From Halanaerobiales bacterium (GTDB lineage Bacteria; Bacillota_F; Halanaerobiia; DY22613), in contig JAGMES010000060.1 in NCBI GenBank assembly GCA_023128035.1, positions 1 to 25,298 on the forward strand: DNA of 25,298 nt, given 5' to 3'. Position numbers and translations under genes: made by a program. Under the pieces are notes generated by a model. That model was not told where the DNA came from, ran no database searches, and saw nothing but the letters and a program-made list of their open reading frames with translations. Below, in pieces: positions 15,138-24,700 of the stretch (within the stretch, counting starts at the first letter, position 1; each line of letters begins with the position of its first letter).

Positions 15138-15980
15138 CTATTTATCTATTCCATAAAAGATGCGTGTCATCTTTTCTTTCACTCTATCGGAAACAATTCT
15201 TTGAACTAAAGGAAACTTAGTAGATAGAAAGTCCCCAGCAGGATAACGTGTTCGGGGATTTTTTTTATTTATCACATGCCAGACTTTATTCGCTATAACA
15301 GTAGGGCCAGGAGCTTTTTGCATATTCTCATCAATCACTTTCCAACATGGATCTGACCATTTTTTGTAAGGTGATTCATCTAATACCGCAAACTCAGTCA
15401 CATCATTAAAATTTGTTTTTATATCTCCAGGTTGGATAGCGACAACCTTTATACCAAAAGGTCGTAGTTCCTGACGTAAACCTTCAGTTAAAGCTTCCAG
15501 AGCAAATTTACTTGCTGAATAATGAATTTGAAAAGGAATCACAAAAACTCCTGCGAGTGAAGTAATGTTTATAATTAAACCTTCTCTTTGTTTACGCATT
15601 GTAGGAAGTACTGCCTGAATTACTCGTAATGCTCCAAAATAATTGGCATCAAAGATTCTTTTAGCATCCTCAACAGGAAATTCTTCTGCTGAACCGTAAA
15701 CTCCATAACCAGCATTGTTAATCAAAATATCAATTTTTCCTGCTTCTTTAAAAAATTCTTCTACCCCTTTCCTAACAGATTCATCATCTGTCACATCCAT
15801 CTGAATGAAATGAACATTCTTCTGAAGCTCTTTCGATAAATTCTGAACTTTTGAAAGATTACGAGTGGTTCCCCAAACTTCAAACCCCTTTTTTGATAGC
15901 ATTAATGCAATCGTTGCTCCAATCCCAGATGATGCTCCAGTGATTAAAACATTTTTACCAATATTGCTTCCCTTTTGCAT
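15138..15980 (-). CDS. Short-chain dehydrogenase/reductase (classical SDR)
   Basis: A 280-aa NAD(P)-dependent oxidoreductase. Cofactor motif TGASSGIG (14-21), NNAG (88-91), catalytic S141 and Y154-x3-K158 (HYSASKFALEAL) define the classical SDR family. R40 after the second strand (GTTRN) suggests NADP preference. About 40 residues beyond the core form a C-terminal tail. The ATG at 15980 is chosen because AAAGGAGA lies 10 bases upstream and a good promoter precedes it; longer in-frame versions extend through the promoter. It is convergent with the SPT-like gene. SDRs reduce 3-ketosphinganine in sphingolipid pathways, so a linked role is possible, but convergent genes are not an operon and the substrate is unknown. 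Confidence 0.88.
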   Translation of the reverse strand: MQKGSNIGKNVLITGASSGIGATIALMLSKKGFEVWGTTRNLSKVQNLSKELQKNVHFIQMDVTDDESVRKGVEEFFKEAGKIDILINNAGYGVYGSAEEFPVEDAKRIFDANYFGALRVIQAVLPTMRKQREGLIINITSLAGVFVIPFQIHYSASKFALEALTEGLRQELRPFGIKVVAIQPGDIKTNFNDVTEFAVLDESPYKKWSDPCWKVIDENMQKAPGPTVIANKVWHVINKKNPRTRYPAGDFLSTKFPLVQRIVSDRVKEKMTRIFYGIDK

Positions 15981-16017
15981 ATTCGATTCGTCTCCTTTCA
16001 TAGTTAGGCAATTCCAT

Positions 16018-16045
16018 TTTATAATAATCTCCATATAATCGTCAA
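16018..16045 (-). promoter_or_regulatory. Promoter of the SDR gene
   Basis: On the minus strand: -35 TTGACG (16040-16045), 16-bp spacer, -10 TATAAA (16018-16023), about 37 bp before the start codon. Confidence 0.7.
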
Positions 16046-16107
16046 GAAAAATACTCTTTTTTCGGCAACTAAATCTACATCTCTCATTAATAGTCATGCA
16101 AGAAACT

Positions 16108-17177
16108 ATGAACATTCAAAAAAAAGAATCCATCTTTAAAATCAGAACTTTCTACTCCTCTTTTTAGGTGGTCTAGTCTCTCGGCTAGGAAGTAGGATAC
16201 ACTATATTGGACTTGTCTGGTATATTCTTGAGATGAAAGGTTCAGGCTTTGCTGTTGGAACTGTTTTACTAGGAATCTGTAATTCTCTCTTTAACCCTGC
16301 TATTGGTGCAAGTATTCCTAACCTCGTTAAAGATGAACACCTGACCCAGGCGAACTCACTAGAACACTTGAGCATGAATGTTACTGGAATGGCTGGCCCG
16401 GCATTAGGAGGAATCTTAATAGGTCTCTATGATATTTCTGGCGTATTCATGATCAATGGAATCTCATTTTTGATCTCTGCTCTCTCTGAAGTCTTTATAA
16501 AATTTCCACCACAACGAAACACAAATAAAGATAAAAAGATCACATTTTTTGCAGATATTAAAGAAGGCGTGTCCTTTATTTATAAAAAAAAAGCTCTATT
16601 CCATCTGATGTTTGCCTGTCCATTTGCTAATTTTCTTTATGCTGGTTGTGGCACGGTTGCAATGCCTCTAATTGCACGAAATGCTCTTGGCGTATCAGTG
16701 ATGGAATTTGGGCTCATTGAAGCAGCCTGGCCAATTGGTGCCGCTCTTGGAGGACTTATTCTAACCATGTTACCTGAATTTAAAAAAGCTTTTAAAATTT
16801 TCACAGTTTCTTTATCTATACAAACATTATTTTTTTCTGCAGTTGGAATTATCATATTACCAAAAGTGATTACTGCAATAGGAGTCGATTTTTCAATGCT
16901 TTCTGTGATCATTTTATTTATTATCGCTGGTATATTTAATGCGTTTGTCAATATACCCATTTTTGTAATTTTCCAGCGTATGATTCCTGATGAAATCCGG
17001 GGAAGGATTTTTGCTTTACTCGGTACACTATCTCAAGGGCTAGTCCCTGTTTCTATCGGACTCACTGGTATAATTGCAGATCTTATTTTACCAAATTATA
17101 TCTTTATGTTTGCTGGGATAGGCATGATTGTTATAATTATTAATTTTATCATGAAAAAAGAAGTAAGAGAAATATAG
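16108..17177 (+). pseudogene. Degraded MFS transporter (frameshift plus internal deletion)
   Basis: Remnant of a major facilitator superfamily efflux-type permease (MFS_3-like). The longest intact frame starts at ATG 16233 (314 aa), but clear protein sequence continues upstream: 16140-16232 encodes the first membrane helix (NQNFLLLFLGGLVSRLGSR, then HYIGLVWYILEM). A start-like ATG at 16108 reads MNIQKKESIFK in another frame. The two join if one base is missing from the A-run at 16138-16141. In addition, the first helix (GSGFAVGTVL) runs straight into sequence normally at the end of helix 3 or in helix 4 (LGICNSLFNPAIGASIPN), so about 50-60 residues including the MFS motif A loop are gone near 16265-16275. 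No ribosome-binding site precedes 16108. The rest, to the KKEVREI end, looks normal. Probably non-functional. Confidence 0.8.
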
Positions 17178-17179
17178 AT

Positions 17180-17241
17180 AATATAACAATGACCCACAGA
17201 TTCAGCATCATTAAAGCTAATCTTTGAGTCATTGTTATATT
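17180..17241. terminator. Long hairpin between convergent genes
   Basis: A perfect 14-bp stem (17180-17193 with 17228-17241) encloses 34 nt with further partial pairing. It sits between the MFS pseudogene and the HAD gene and overlaps the HAD stop codon. T-runs are short on both sides, so termination efficiency is uncertain. Confidence 0.6.
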
Positions 17242-17815
17242 ATAAAAGATTGAGTTGTTCCAAATCGTTTCTTAAATTTTCAGCATCTTTAAAATGAATA
17301 GCATTAATTCCTAATTCTTTCGCAACAGCTATATTATCTAGGTTGTCATCAATAAAAACACTTTTTTCAGGCTCACAATTCTCATTTTTTAAAATCCATT
17401 TATAAAAATCGGGATCAGGTTTTGCAAAACCGATTATGTGTGAAGCATATACTTTATCAAAAATATCATAATCTTTACGAGAATTATGTACCTCAAAGTG
17501 AGAATCTATAGTATTCGTCCCTGCAATCACTCGAAACTTTTTCTTTAAATTAGTGATGATTTCCATGGTCCTGTCATTTCGCTCAGGCTGGAAAAACTTT
17601 TTCCATAAATCTTCATTTACATCCTTCTCTGATTTATTAGAAAACTCTCCCCAAAAATTTTGTGAAGATATCTCACCAATCTGTAATCGCTGAACATTGT
17701 TATCCACAATCTCGTAAAACTTTTTTTTATCTATCTGTAAAAAATCCAGAATATATGGGAAAACAGCAGTGTTCTCACATACTACACCACCCATATCAAA
17801 AATGATCAGTTCCAT
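17240..17815 (-). CDS. HAD-superfamily hydrolase (subfamily IA, YihX-like)
   Basis: A 191-aa haloacid dehalogenase-like hydrolase. Motif I is IIFDMGGVV with nucleophile D7; the residue two positions on is glycine (G9) rather than the usual aspartate, as in the YihX-type DLGNV motif. Motif III lysine is K132 (GFAKPDPDFY) and motif IV is VFIDDNLDN (D156, D157). A helical cap lies between residues about 15 and 85. It probably acts on a small phosphorylated metabolite or sugar phosphate; the substrate is not evident. Start chosen is the second ATG (17815), 6 bases after GGGGG. It begins 16 bp after the permease gene upstream, so it is the last gene of the ABC transporter operon. Confidence 0.87.
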   Translation of the reverse strand: MELIIFDMGGVVCENTAVFPYILDFLQIDKKKFYEIVDNNVQRLQIGEISSQNFWGEFSNKSEKDVNEDLWKKFFQPERNDRTMEIITNLKKKFRVIAGTNTIDSHFEVHNSRKDYDIFDKVYASHIIGFAKPDPDFYKWILKNENCEPEKSVFIDDNLDNIAVAKELGINAIHFKDAENLRNDLEQLNLL

Positions 17816-17831
17816 CCTCATCCCCCTTCCA

Positions 17832-18692
17832 TTAATCCTTAAGTTTTGGGTCTAAAGCGTCTCTTAGCCCATCACCCAAGAGATTAAAAGCCAACACTGT
17901 AAACATAATTGCTATCCCTGGAAAAGTAGGTACCCACCATGCTTGACGGATTACTGTTCTACCTTCACTTAACATTCCTCCCCAGGAAGGTGTTGGAGGT
18001 TGAACTCCAAGGCCTAAAAAGCTTAATGAGGATTCGGAAATAATTGCACCTGCCATACCTAAAGTAGCCAATACTATTACTGGAGATATCGCATTTGGCA
18101 AAATATGTCTAAAAATTATTTTCATATCAGGAGCACCCAAAGACCTTGCACCTTCAACAAATTCCTGTTGTTTTAATGATAAAAATTCTCCACGAACCAT
18201 CCGCGCATAACCTACCCATGATACCAATGAAATGGCTAATATTACATTAAACAAACTAGGCCCCAAAACTGCAACTAATGCAATTGCTAAAAGAATACTT
18301 GGAAACGCCAAAAGAATATCCACTATTCTCATCAATAAGTTATCAATCCATTTGCCATAATATCCAGCAATAGATCCAATTAGGACACCAATAGTTCCAG
18401 AGATTCCTACTGCTACTAATCCTACCAATAAAGAAATTCTGCTACCATAAATCATTCTACTCAAAATATCTCTACCTAGTTTATCTGTACCAAACCAGTG
18501 AGCTTTACTTGGAGCATCTAATTTATTTCTAAGGCTTATTTTGGTTGGTTTATATGGACTAATATATGGTGCTAAGAGAGCCAATAGAACAACTGCAATG
18601 ATGATAAATAAACCTACCATAGCTCGACGGTTCTTTTTCAATCTCCGCCAAACGATGGCCCATTGATTTTGTGATTTTATCTTTTCTGCCAT
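17832..18692 (-). CDS. ABC transporter permease, DppC/OppC type
   Basis: A 286-aa membrane permease of peptide/nickel-type ABC importers. It has an N-terminal cytoplasmic segment with the OppC_N motif (WRRLKKNRRAMVGLFII), then about six transmembrane helices. The ATPase-docking EAA region is EFVEGARSLGAPDMKIIFRH followed by ILPNAISPVI. A C-terminal WGGMLSEGR and LLGDGLRDALDPKLKD are typical. Start chosen is ATG at 18692 with AAAGGAGG 7 bases upstream. It lies 23 bp after the DppB-type permease. No ATP-binding genes follow; the next gene is a HAD hydrolase, so ATPases must come from elsewhere. Confidence 0.92.
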   Translation of the reverse strand: MAEKIKSQNQWAIVWRRLKKNRRAMVGLFIIIAVVLLALLAPYISPYKPTKISLRNKLDAPSKAHWFGTDKLGRDILSRMIYGSRISLLVGLVAVGISGTIGVLIGSIAGYYGKWIDNLLMRIVDILLAFPSILLAIALVAVLGPSLFNVILAISLVSWVGYARMVRGEFLSLKQQEFVEGARSLGAPDMKIIFRHILPNAISPVIVLATLGMAGAIISESSLSFLGLGVQPPTPSWGGMLSEGRTVIRQAWWVPTFPGIAIMFTVLAFNLLGDGLRDALDPKLKD

Positions 18693-18715
18693 AGTCCATC
18701 CTCCTTTATTCAAAA

Positions 18716-19636
18716 TTAATCATAGCGTATTCTTGGGTCTATAAAAGAATATGTTAAGTCAATTACCAAGTTTGCCATCAGAATAGAGAATGCAATAATT
18801 AAAGTTACTCCCTGAACCACTAGATAATCTCTTCTAAAGATGGAATCAACCATCAATCGTCCAACCCCCGGACGACCAAAAATGGTTTCTGTAATAACTG
18901 CTCCTCCTAAAATAAATCCTAAACGGAGACCAATGATAGTTATAACTGGAATGAGTGCATTTCTTAAAGCATGTTTATAGATAACAACTTTTTCAGACAA
19001 ACCTTTGGCCCTAGCAGTTCGAACGAAATCTTTTCTGATCACTTCCAACATGCTAGAACGAACCAATCGAGTTGTTAACGCTGCTCCAGATGTACCCACA
19101 GTTACAGCTGGTAATATAAGATGTTTCCAAGTTCCCACACCACTTGCTGGAAGCCAGCCTAGCTTTAAAGAAAATAATAAAATCAACATCATACCTAACC
19201 AAAAGTTTGGCATAGATACACCTAATAGCGCACCAACCATGCCTAGATCATCAACCCAGGTATTCTGCTTAACTGCCGAGATTATTCCTACAGGAAAAGC
19301 TATTAAATAAGAGATAATCATCCCTACTACGCTCAATGTTAACGTATATCCTAGCCGTGCACTTATTAACTCCATAACTGGTTTACGAAAATAAAGTGAA
19401 TCTCCAAAATCTCCATGGATTGCTCCACCTATGAAACGAAAATATTGCACATATATAGGATCATTTAAACCCAAAACATCTCTTACTTGATCTATCTCAG
19501 ATTGTTGAGCATATTCTCCTAACATAATTTGTACTGGATCACCTGGTGTTAAATGCATTAAGGAAAAGACAATTAATGAAACCCCAATAACAACTGGAAT
19601 CATTTGTAAAAGTCTTTTAATAATATAATTTGTCAC
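18716..19636 (-). CDS. ABC transporter permease, DppB/OppB type
   Basis: A 306-aa membrane permease with about six helices, partner of the downstream DppC-type subunit. Family marks: N-terminal IIKRLLQMIPVVIGVSLIVF, LTPGDP (29-34), GLNDPIYVQYFRF, and the EAA loop VRTARAKGLSEKVVIYKHALR, followed by NALIPVITIIG. The frame starts with GTG at 19636, preceded by AAGGTG at 7 bases; the ATG two bases earlier on the strand is followed at once by a stop and cannot be used. It is separated from the upstream binding protein by a strong hairpin, so permeases are probably expressed at a lower level. Confidence 0.92.
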   Translation of the reverse strand: MTNYIIKRLLQMIPVVIGVSLIVFSLMHLTPGDPVQIMLGEYAQQSEIDQVRDVLGLNDPIYVQYFRFIGGAIHGDFGDSLYFRKPVMELISARLGYTLTLSVVGMIISYLIAFPVGIISAVKQNTWVDDLGMVGALLGVSMPNFWLGMMLILLFSLKLGWLPASGVGTWKHLILPAVTVGTSGAALTTRLVRSSMLEVIRKDFVRTARAKGLSEKVVIYKHALRNALIPVITIIGLRLGFILGGAVITETIFGRPGVGRLMVDSIFRRDYLVVQGVTLIIAFSILMANLVIDLTYSFIDPRIRYD

Positions 19637-19669
19637 ATCCCATCACCTTTTCCTTTCCAAAAAGAAGTA

Positions 19670-19688
19670 GGGGGAGATATTCTCCCCC
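19670..19688 (-). terminator. Strong hairpin with T-run after the binding-protein gene
   Basis: A perfect 8-bp GC-rich stem (19670-19677 with 19681-19688) and 3-nt loop. On the minus strand it is followed by TACTTCTTTTT. It lies between the binding protein and the permeases and probably acts as a partial terminator. Confidence 0.7.
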
Positions 19689-19705
19689 TCCCAAACTCTT
19701 TAAAC

Positions 19706-21259
19706 TTAATCTTCGAAATAAACATCTTTCAGATTAGCTAAAATAGTTACTGGATATGGTGCAGGTTCGAAACCTACAATACCTTTTCTGTATGCTGCTA
19801 GATCAGGTTTAGAATATAAGAAGATCATTGGAACATCATCAGTAAGCAACTTATAAGTTTCCTTTGTATAGATCTCTCTCATCTTTGGATCTAAAGATGC
19901 CCGACCCTTTTCGATCAAGGTATCTACTTTTGGGTTGGAATAATACATCCGATTTGCTCCACCTTTTGGAGGAGTCATTTCGGAATGGAAGAACCAATAT
20001 CCGTCTGGATCAATAATACCATACCAGCCTAAGAGATAAATTTGAGCTTGACCTTCTTTAACATCCTTATAGAATGTACCCCACTCAAGAAGTTCAATCT
20101 CAGCATTAATATTTGCTTCTGCAAGCATCTCTTTCATGATTTCAGCTAATTCCTTACGACCACTACTAGTCTTAATAACTACATCTGCGCCACCTGCAAG
20201 ACCTGCTTTGGATAGCATTGCTTTTGCATTGTTAAGACTATATTCATATTTATTAATAGCACTGGATTTAGCCATTTCTTTTGCAAGATAATGTCCACCT
20301 GGTAGCGGAACATAAGTACGTACACCTTCAAAATAATCAGTAATTGCTTGTTTATCCAATGCATATGCAATCGCTTTTCTTAAGTATTTGTTATCTACAG
20401 GTTCATTAGTAACATTGAAACCAATGTATTGATAGTTTGTACCAGAAGCTGAAGCTAAAACTAAATCAGAATTATTTTCAATATTTACAAGATCATCTTC
20501 TGTAATGGACATCAATACATCAATGTTACCAGTTTCAAGTTCAATAACACCTACTGCACTCTCTGGAAGTGGACGGTAAACAACTTTATCAATGTTTGGA
20601 CGTCCCTCAAAATATTCATCATTAGCTTCTAAAACAGTTTCTTGTTCAATAATCCGACTTACAAACTTGAATGGACCAGTACCCACTGGATTATCCGCAA
20701 AATCTTTACCAGCTTTCTCAGCAATATGCTTTGGAACGATACCTAAGTTCATATTTACTAAGAAAGGTGCAAAAGGTTCCTTAAGCTCAAAAGAAACTGT
20801 ATAGTCATCAATGATTTTGATTCCTACAACTTCATCAGCTTCACCACTAATGAATTCTTCAGCACCAACAATCTGCTTATAATTTCCAGACTTAGGACTA
20901 GCATTCTCTGGGTTTAAAACAGATTCAAAAGTATATTTAACATCCTCAGCAGTTAATTCATGACCATCATGGTATTTAACTCCTTCTTCTAAATGGAAAA
21001 CATAAAGGGTTGGTTCTGGATTTTCATAAGTAGCTAAACCTGGCTCAAACTGAATATCTTTATTCAGCTCAATTAATCCATCGAAAATCTGACTAGAAAT
21101 GTACATACCAGCTGTTGATGTAACATATCTTGGGTCTAAACTAGTTGCATCTGAACCTATACCAATTCTAATTGTACCACCAGTTTTCGCAAAACTAACT
21201 GCGCTACCACTCATAAGTAATGCCATGACTAAAATTAACATTAAGATGTTCTTTTTCAA
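19706..21259 (-). CDS. ABC transporter substrate-binding protein, peptide/nickel (SBP_bac_5) family
   Basis: A 517-aa extracytoplasmic binding protein for the adjacent permeases. The signal peptide is KKNILMLILVMALLMSG with a likely signal peptidase I site after A24 (VSFA before KTGG); there is no lipobox cysteine. Mature-protein features of family 5: TSLDPRYVTS, EEGVKYHDGHELTAEDVKYT, NPVGTGPFKFV, and RKAIAYALDKQAI. Start chosen is TTG at 21259, with AAAGGAGG 7 bases upstream, directly before the signal peptide. A GTG at 21316 in the same frame also has AAAGGAGG nearby and would add a 19-residue acidic extension. Ligand is unknown: peptides are the default, but family 5 also includes oligosaccharide and nickel binders. 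It is the first gene of the operon. Confidence 0.92.
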   Translation of the reverse strand: MKKNILMLILVMALLMSGSAVSFAKTGGTIRIGIGSDATSLDPRYVTSTAGMYISSQIFDGLIELNKDIQFEPGLATYENPEPTLYVFHLEEGVKYHDGHELTAEDVKYTFESVLNPENASPKSGNYKQIVGAEEFISGEADEVVGIKIIDDYTVSFELKEPFAPFLVNMNLGIVPKHIAEKAGKDFADNPVGTGPFKFVSRIIEQETVLEANDEYFEGRPNIDKVVYRPLPESAVGVIELETGNIDVLMSITEDDLVNIENNSDLVLASASGTNYQYIGFNVTNEPVDNKYLRKAIAYALDKQAITDYFEGVRTYVPLPGGHYLAKEMAKSSAINKYEYSLNNAKAMLSKAGLAGGADVVIKTSSGRKELAEIMKEMLAEANINAEIELLEWGTFYKDVKEGQAQIYLLGWYGIIDPDGYWFFHSEMTPPKGGANRMYYSNPKVDTLIEKGRASLDPKMREIYTKETYKLLTDDVPMIFLYSKPDLAAYRKGIVGFEPAPYPVTILANLKDVYFED

Positions 21260-21331
21260 AATAGTTTCCTCCTTTGATATACCTTCTACTAGAGCATTAA
21301 TGTTTTCTTCTACCACTGGCCCTCCTTTCAA

Positions 21332-21664
21332 AAGAATTAAATGGTTAAGTTGTCTACTTGTCTATACCATATTTCTATACATAACCTAAATATTCCTGCT
21401 TAATAATCTGAATAGTTCTACTTTTTCATAAATTATTTTAGTTTGATTAAGAATAAACCTATCTAAATTTGAATAATAGCTTTAATAATAAAATTCAACA
21501 TTATATGCTGAATTTCCTTTCGAAATGCTAAATGTTTTTAATATTTTATTATTTAGATTTGTCATATTTTTTTAAAAACCAAGTAGAAGGCAGTATCGAT
21601 TTTTGTCACCTCCATTCACAATCCACTTTTTGATATCCACAAAATACATTCTATTGAACATATA
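21332..21664. other. Gene-free leader region upstream of the binding-protein operon
   Basis: No convincing gene is seen. A TATAAT lies on the minus strand at about 21500 inside a loose palindrome, and TATAGA occurs near 21360, but neither has a good -35 box. A GGAGGTGACA motif near 21604-21613 precedes only a 15-codon open frame on the minus strand. The promoter of the ABC operon must lie here but I cannot place it firmly. Confidence 0.4.
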
Positions 21665-21701
21665 AATAGCCCACTAGATTAATGTAACCTAGTGGACTAT
21701 T
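21665..21701 (-). terminator. Terminator of the RCC1-repeat gene
   Basis: A 13-bp stem (21665-21677 with 21689-21701, one G-U pair) with an 11-nt loop starts 16 bp after the stop codon. The minus strand continues TTTATATGTTC, a moderate T-tract. Confidence 0.65.
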
Positions 21702-21717
21702 ATAGTAAAATTGAAAG

Positions 21718-24700
21718 TTAAAATTTAACTTTAACAGGGATCAAACTCTGAATTGCTGTACCATCTCCAAGCTGACCATCGTAATTATAACCCCAAGCCC
21801 AGATAGTTTTATCTGACTTTATTGCTATACTAAAGTAATTACCTGCATCAATTGATACAACATTTGTTAAGTTGCTAATTTGTACTGGGACACTTCTATA
21901 AGTTGTTGTACCATCACCAAGTTGACCTTGGTGGTTATATCCCCATCCCCATACTGTTCCATCTGATTTTAATGCCAAACAAAAATTAGAAACTAAAACT
22001 ATATCAATAACATCTGTTAAACCTGGAACCTGTACAGGAATTGGACTATTTGAAATTGCATCATTTCCTATGTGCGAACCCCATGCCCAAACTGTTCCAT
22101 CTGGTTTTAATGCCAAAGAAGTAAATGTTCCTGCAGCTAAAATAGCTACATCCGTCAAATTTTGAACTTGAACTGGTTCATATCTATTAATCGTTGTACC
22201 ATCTCCAAGTTGACCTGAGACATTAAATCCCCATGCCCAAACTGTTCCATCTGCTTTTTGTGCTAAACAATGCAATCCTCCAGTAGCAAAATTTGTAACA
22301 TTCGTTAAATTGTGGACTTGTATTGGTGTATAACTATCAACAGTAGTACCATTTCCTAACTGACCAAACACGTTTTCTCCCCAAGACCATACAGTTCTAT
22401 CCGACTTAAGCACCATAGAGATGTTATCACCTGCAATAACTTCTATAACATCACTTAAGTTTTGTACTTGTATTGGCAATGAACTACCTAATGTGGTACC
22501 ATTTCCTAACTGGCCCGATCTATTATGTCCCCATGTCCATACTGTGCCACCATTTTTTAATCCAATTGAATGGGAGTGTCCTGCTTTTATATTAATAAAA
22601 TCTATAAAATTTAAATTTTGAACTGGTTCGTATTTATCTGTTGTAGTACCATCTCCAAGTTGACCTCTGAAATTATCTCCCCATGCCCATATATTATTAG
22701 AATCTTCTAAAACAAAACAGTGGTTACCACCAGCTGAAATTGATGGACCTAAGTTTTTAACTTGAACTGGAACTAATCTATCAATTGTAGTTCCATCTCC
22801 CAATAGACCAAATGAATTATCTCCCCATGCCCAAACAGTTCCATCCGATTCTATTGCAAAAGAATAAGTCAATGTTGTTGCAATATCTACTATGTCTGTT
22901 AAGTTTTGTACTTGTATTGGGTAAGATTTTGATATAGTAGAACCATCACCTAGCTGACCATAGTTGTTATTTCCCCATGCCCATACTGTTCCATCTGATT
23001 TTAAAACTAAGTTGTGATCGCTGCATTTAACTATTTTTATAACGTTTGTTAAGTTTTGTACTTGGACTGGTGTATTTCTTCCTGTAGTAGTACCATCTCC
23101 AAGTTGACCTTTGACATTATCTCCCCATGCCCATACTGTTCCATCTGATTTCAATGCTAGACTATGATTATTTCCTACCGATATTTCCACAATATTTGTT
23201 AAATTTGAGACTTGAACTGGTGCATTTTTATCTAATGTAGTACCATCTCCAAGTTGACCTTTGACATTATCTCCCCATGCCCATACTGTTCCATCTGATT
23301 TTAATGCTAATGAATGATAATACGATGCTGCAATATCTATCACATTTGTTAAATTTCGTACTTGTGCTGGGTTAGTTCTTTGTGTAATAGTGCCATCTCC
23401 AAGTTGACCATTATTGTTATATCCCCATGCCCATACTGTTCCATCTAATCTAAGTGCAAGCGTATGCATTCCTCCTGTTTCGATATCTACCACATTATAA
23501 AAATTTTGTATTTTTTGAGGAATATCTATAATATCCGTAGAAGAAAATTCAAAACCTAATTGGCCATAGAGGTTGTTTCCCCAACCCCAAACTGTTCCAT
23601 TTGATTTTAATGCTAAAGAAGAATTTAATCCTGTTGCAATATCAATTGCATATATATGAGGGAAATTTACTGGGTTCACAGAAGGAACACTACTTAAACC
23701 ACTATTTAGTGGAGTGATATTTCCTAATTGGCTATTATCATTTCTTCCCCAAGCTAAGACCATGCCTCCTGATTTTAATACTAAAGAATGAGCTTTTCCT
23801 CCAACTATGGTCAAATTATCTCTAACTAAATTTAAACTAAAAACTTGAACTGGAGTAAAACTCGGAAAATAACTTCCAATTGACTCATCAATTCCAAGTA
23901 CTCCATTTTTAAAGTAATCCCCACCCCAACTACATATAAAACCATTTTCTTTTATTGCATATGAATGAAACATACCACCAGCTATTGCTAAAGTATCAGT
24001 TAATCCTTGAACTTGTACCGGAGTGTCTCCGCTCAATGTATTAGTACCATCTCCAAGCTGACCTAGATAGTTATCTCCCCATGCCCAAACTGTTCCATCT
24101 GATTTTAATGCCAATGAATGAGTATATGCTGCAGAAATATCAACCACATCAGAAATATTATTAACTTGTGCAGGGTAAATCATATTATATTTTGTGGTAC
24201 CCTGATATATTTCTCCCCACCACCAAACTGTTCCATCTGATTTTAATGCCAATGAGTGTTCTTTCCCGGTAGAAATAGCTATGACATCTAATATATCGGA
24301 TACTTGAACAGGACTATATCTATCAGTATAACTCCTATCACCAAGTTGACCCTCAATATTACGTCCCCATGCCCAAACTGTTCCATCTGATTTTAATGCT
24401 AATGAATGTTCATTATAAGAAGCAATAGCTATAACATTAGTTAAATTATTAACTTGGACAGGGGTATCTCTTTGAATTACAGTACCATCTCCAAGAAAAC
24501 CATACTCATTATTTCCCCATGCCCATACTGTTCCATCTGATTTTAATGCTAGAGAAAAATTTAATCCTGCAGCAACACTTATCACATTGTCAATACCTTG
24601 AACTTGGGCTGGGAAAGTACAACTATAATTTAATTCATCAGTCCCCAATTGTCCATAGTAATCATTTCCCCAAGCCCATACTGTCCCATCTGCTTTTAAT

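Noticed and set aside
15981..16115. N-terminal extension of the SDR to position 16115
   Set aside because: It reads through a good promoter and a ribosome-binding site, and the added sequence has no SDR character.
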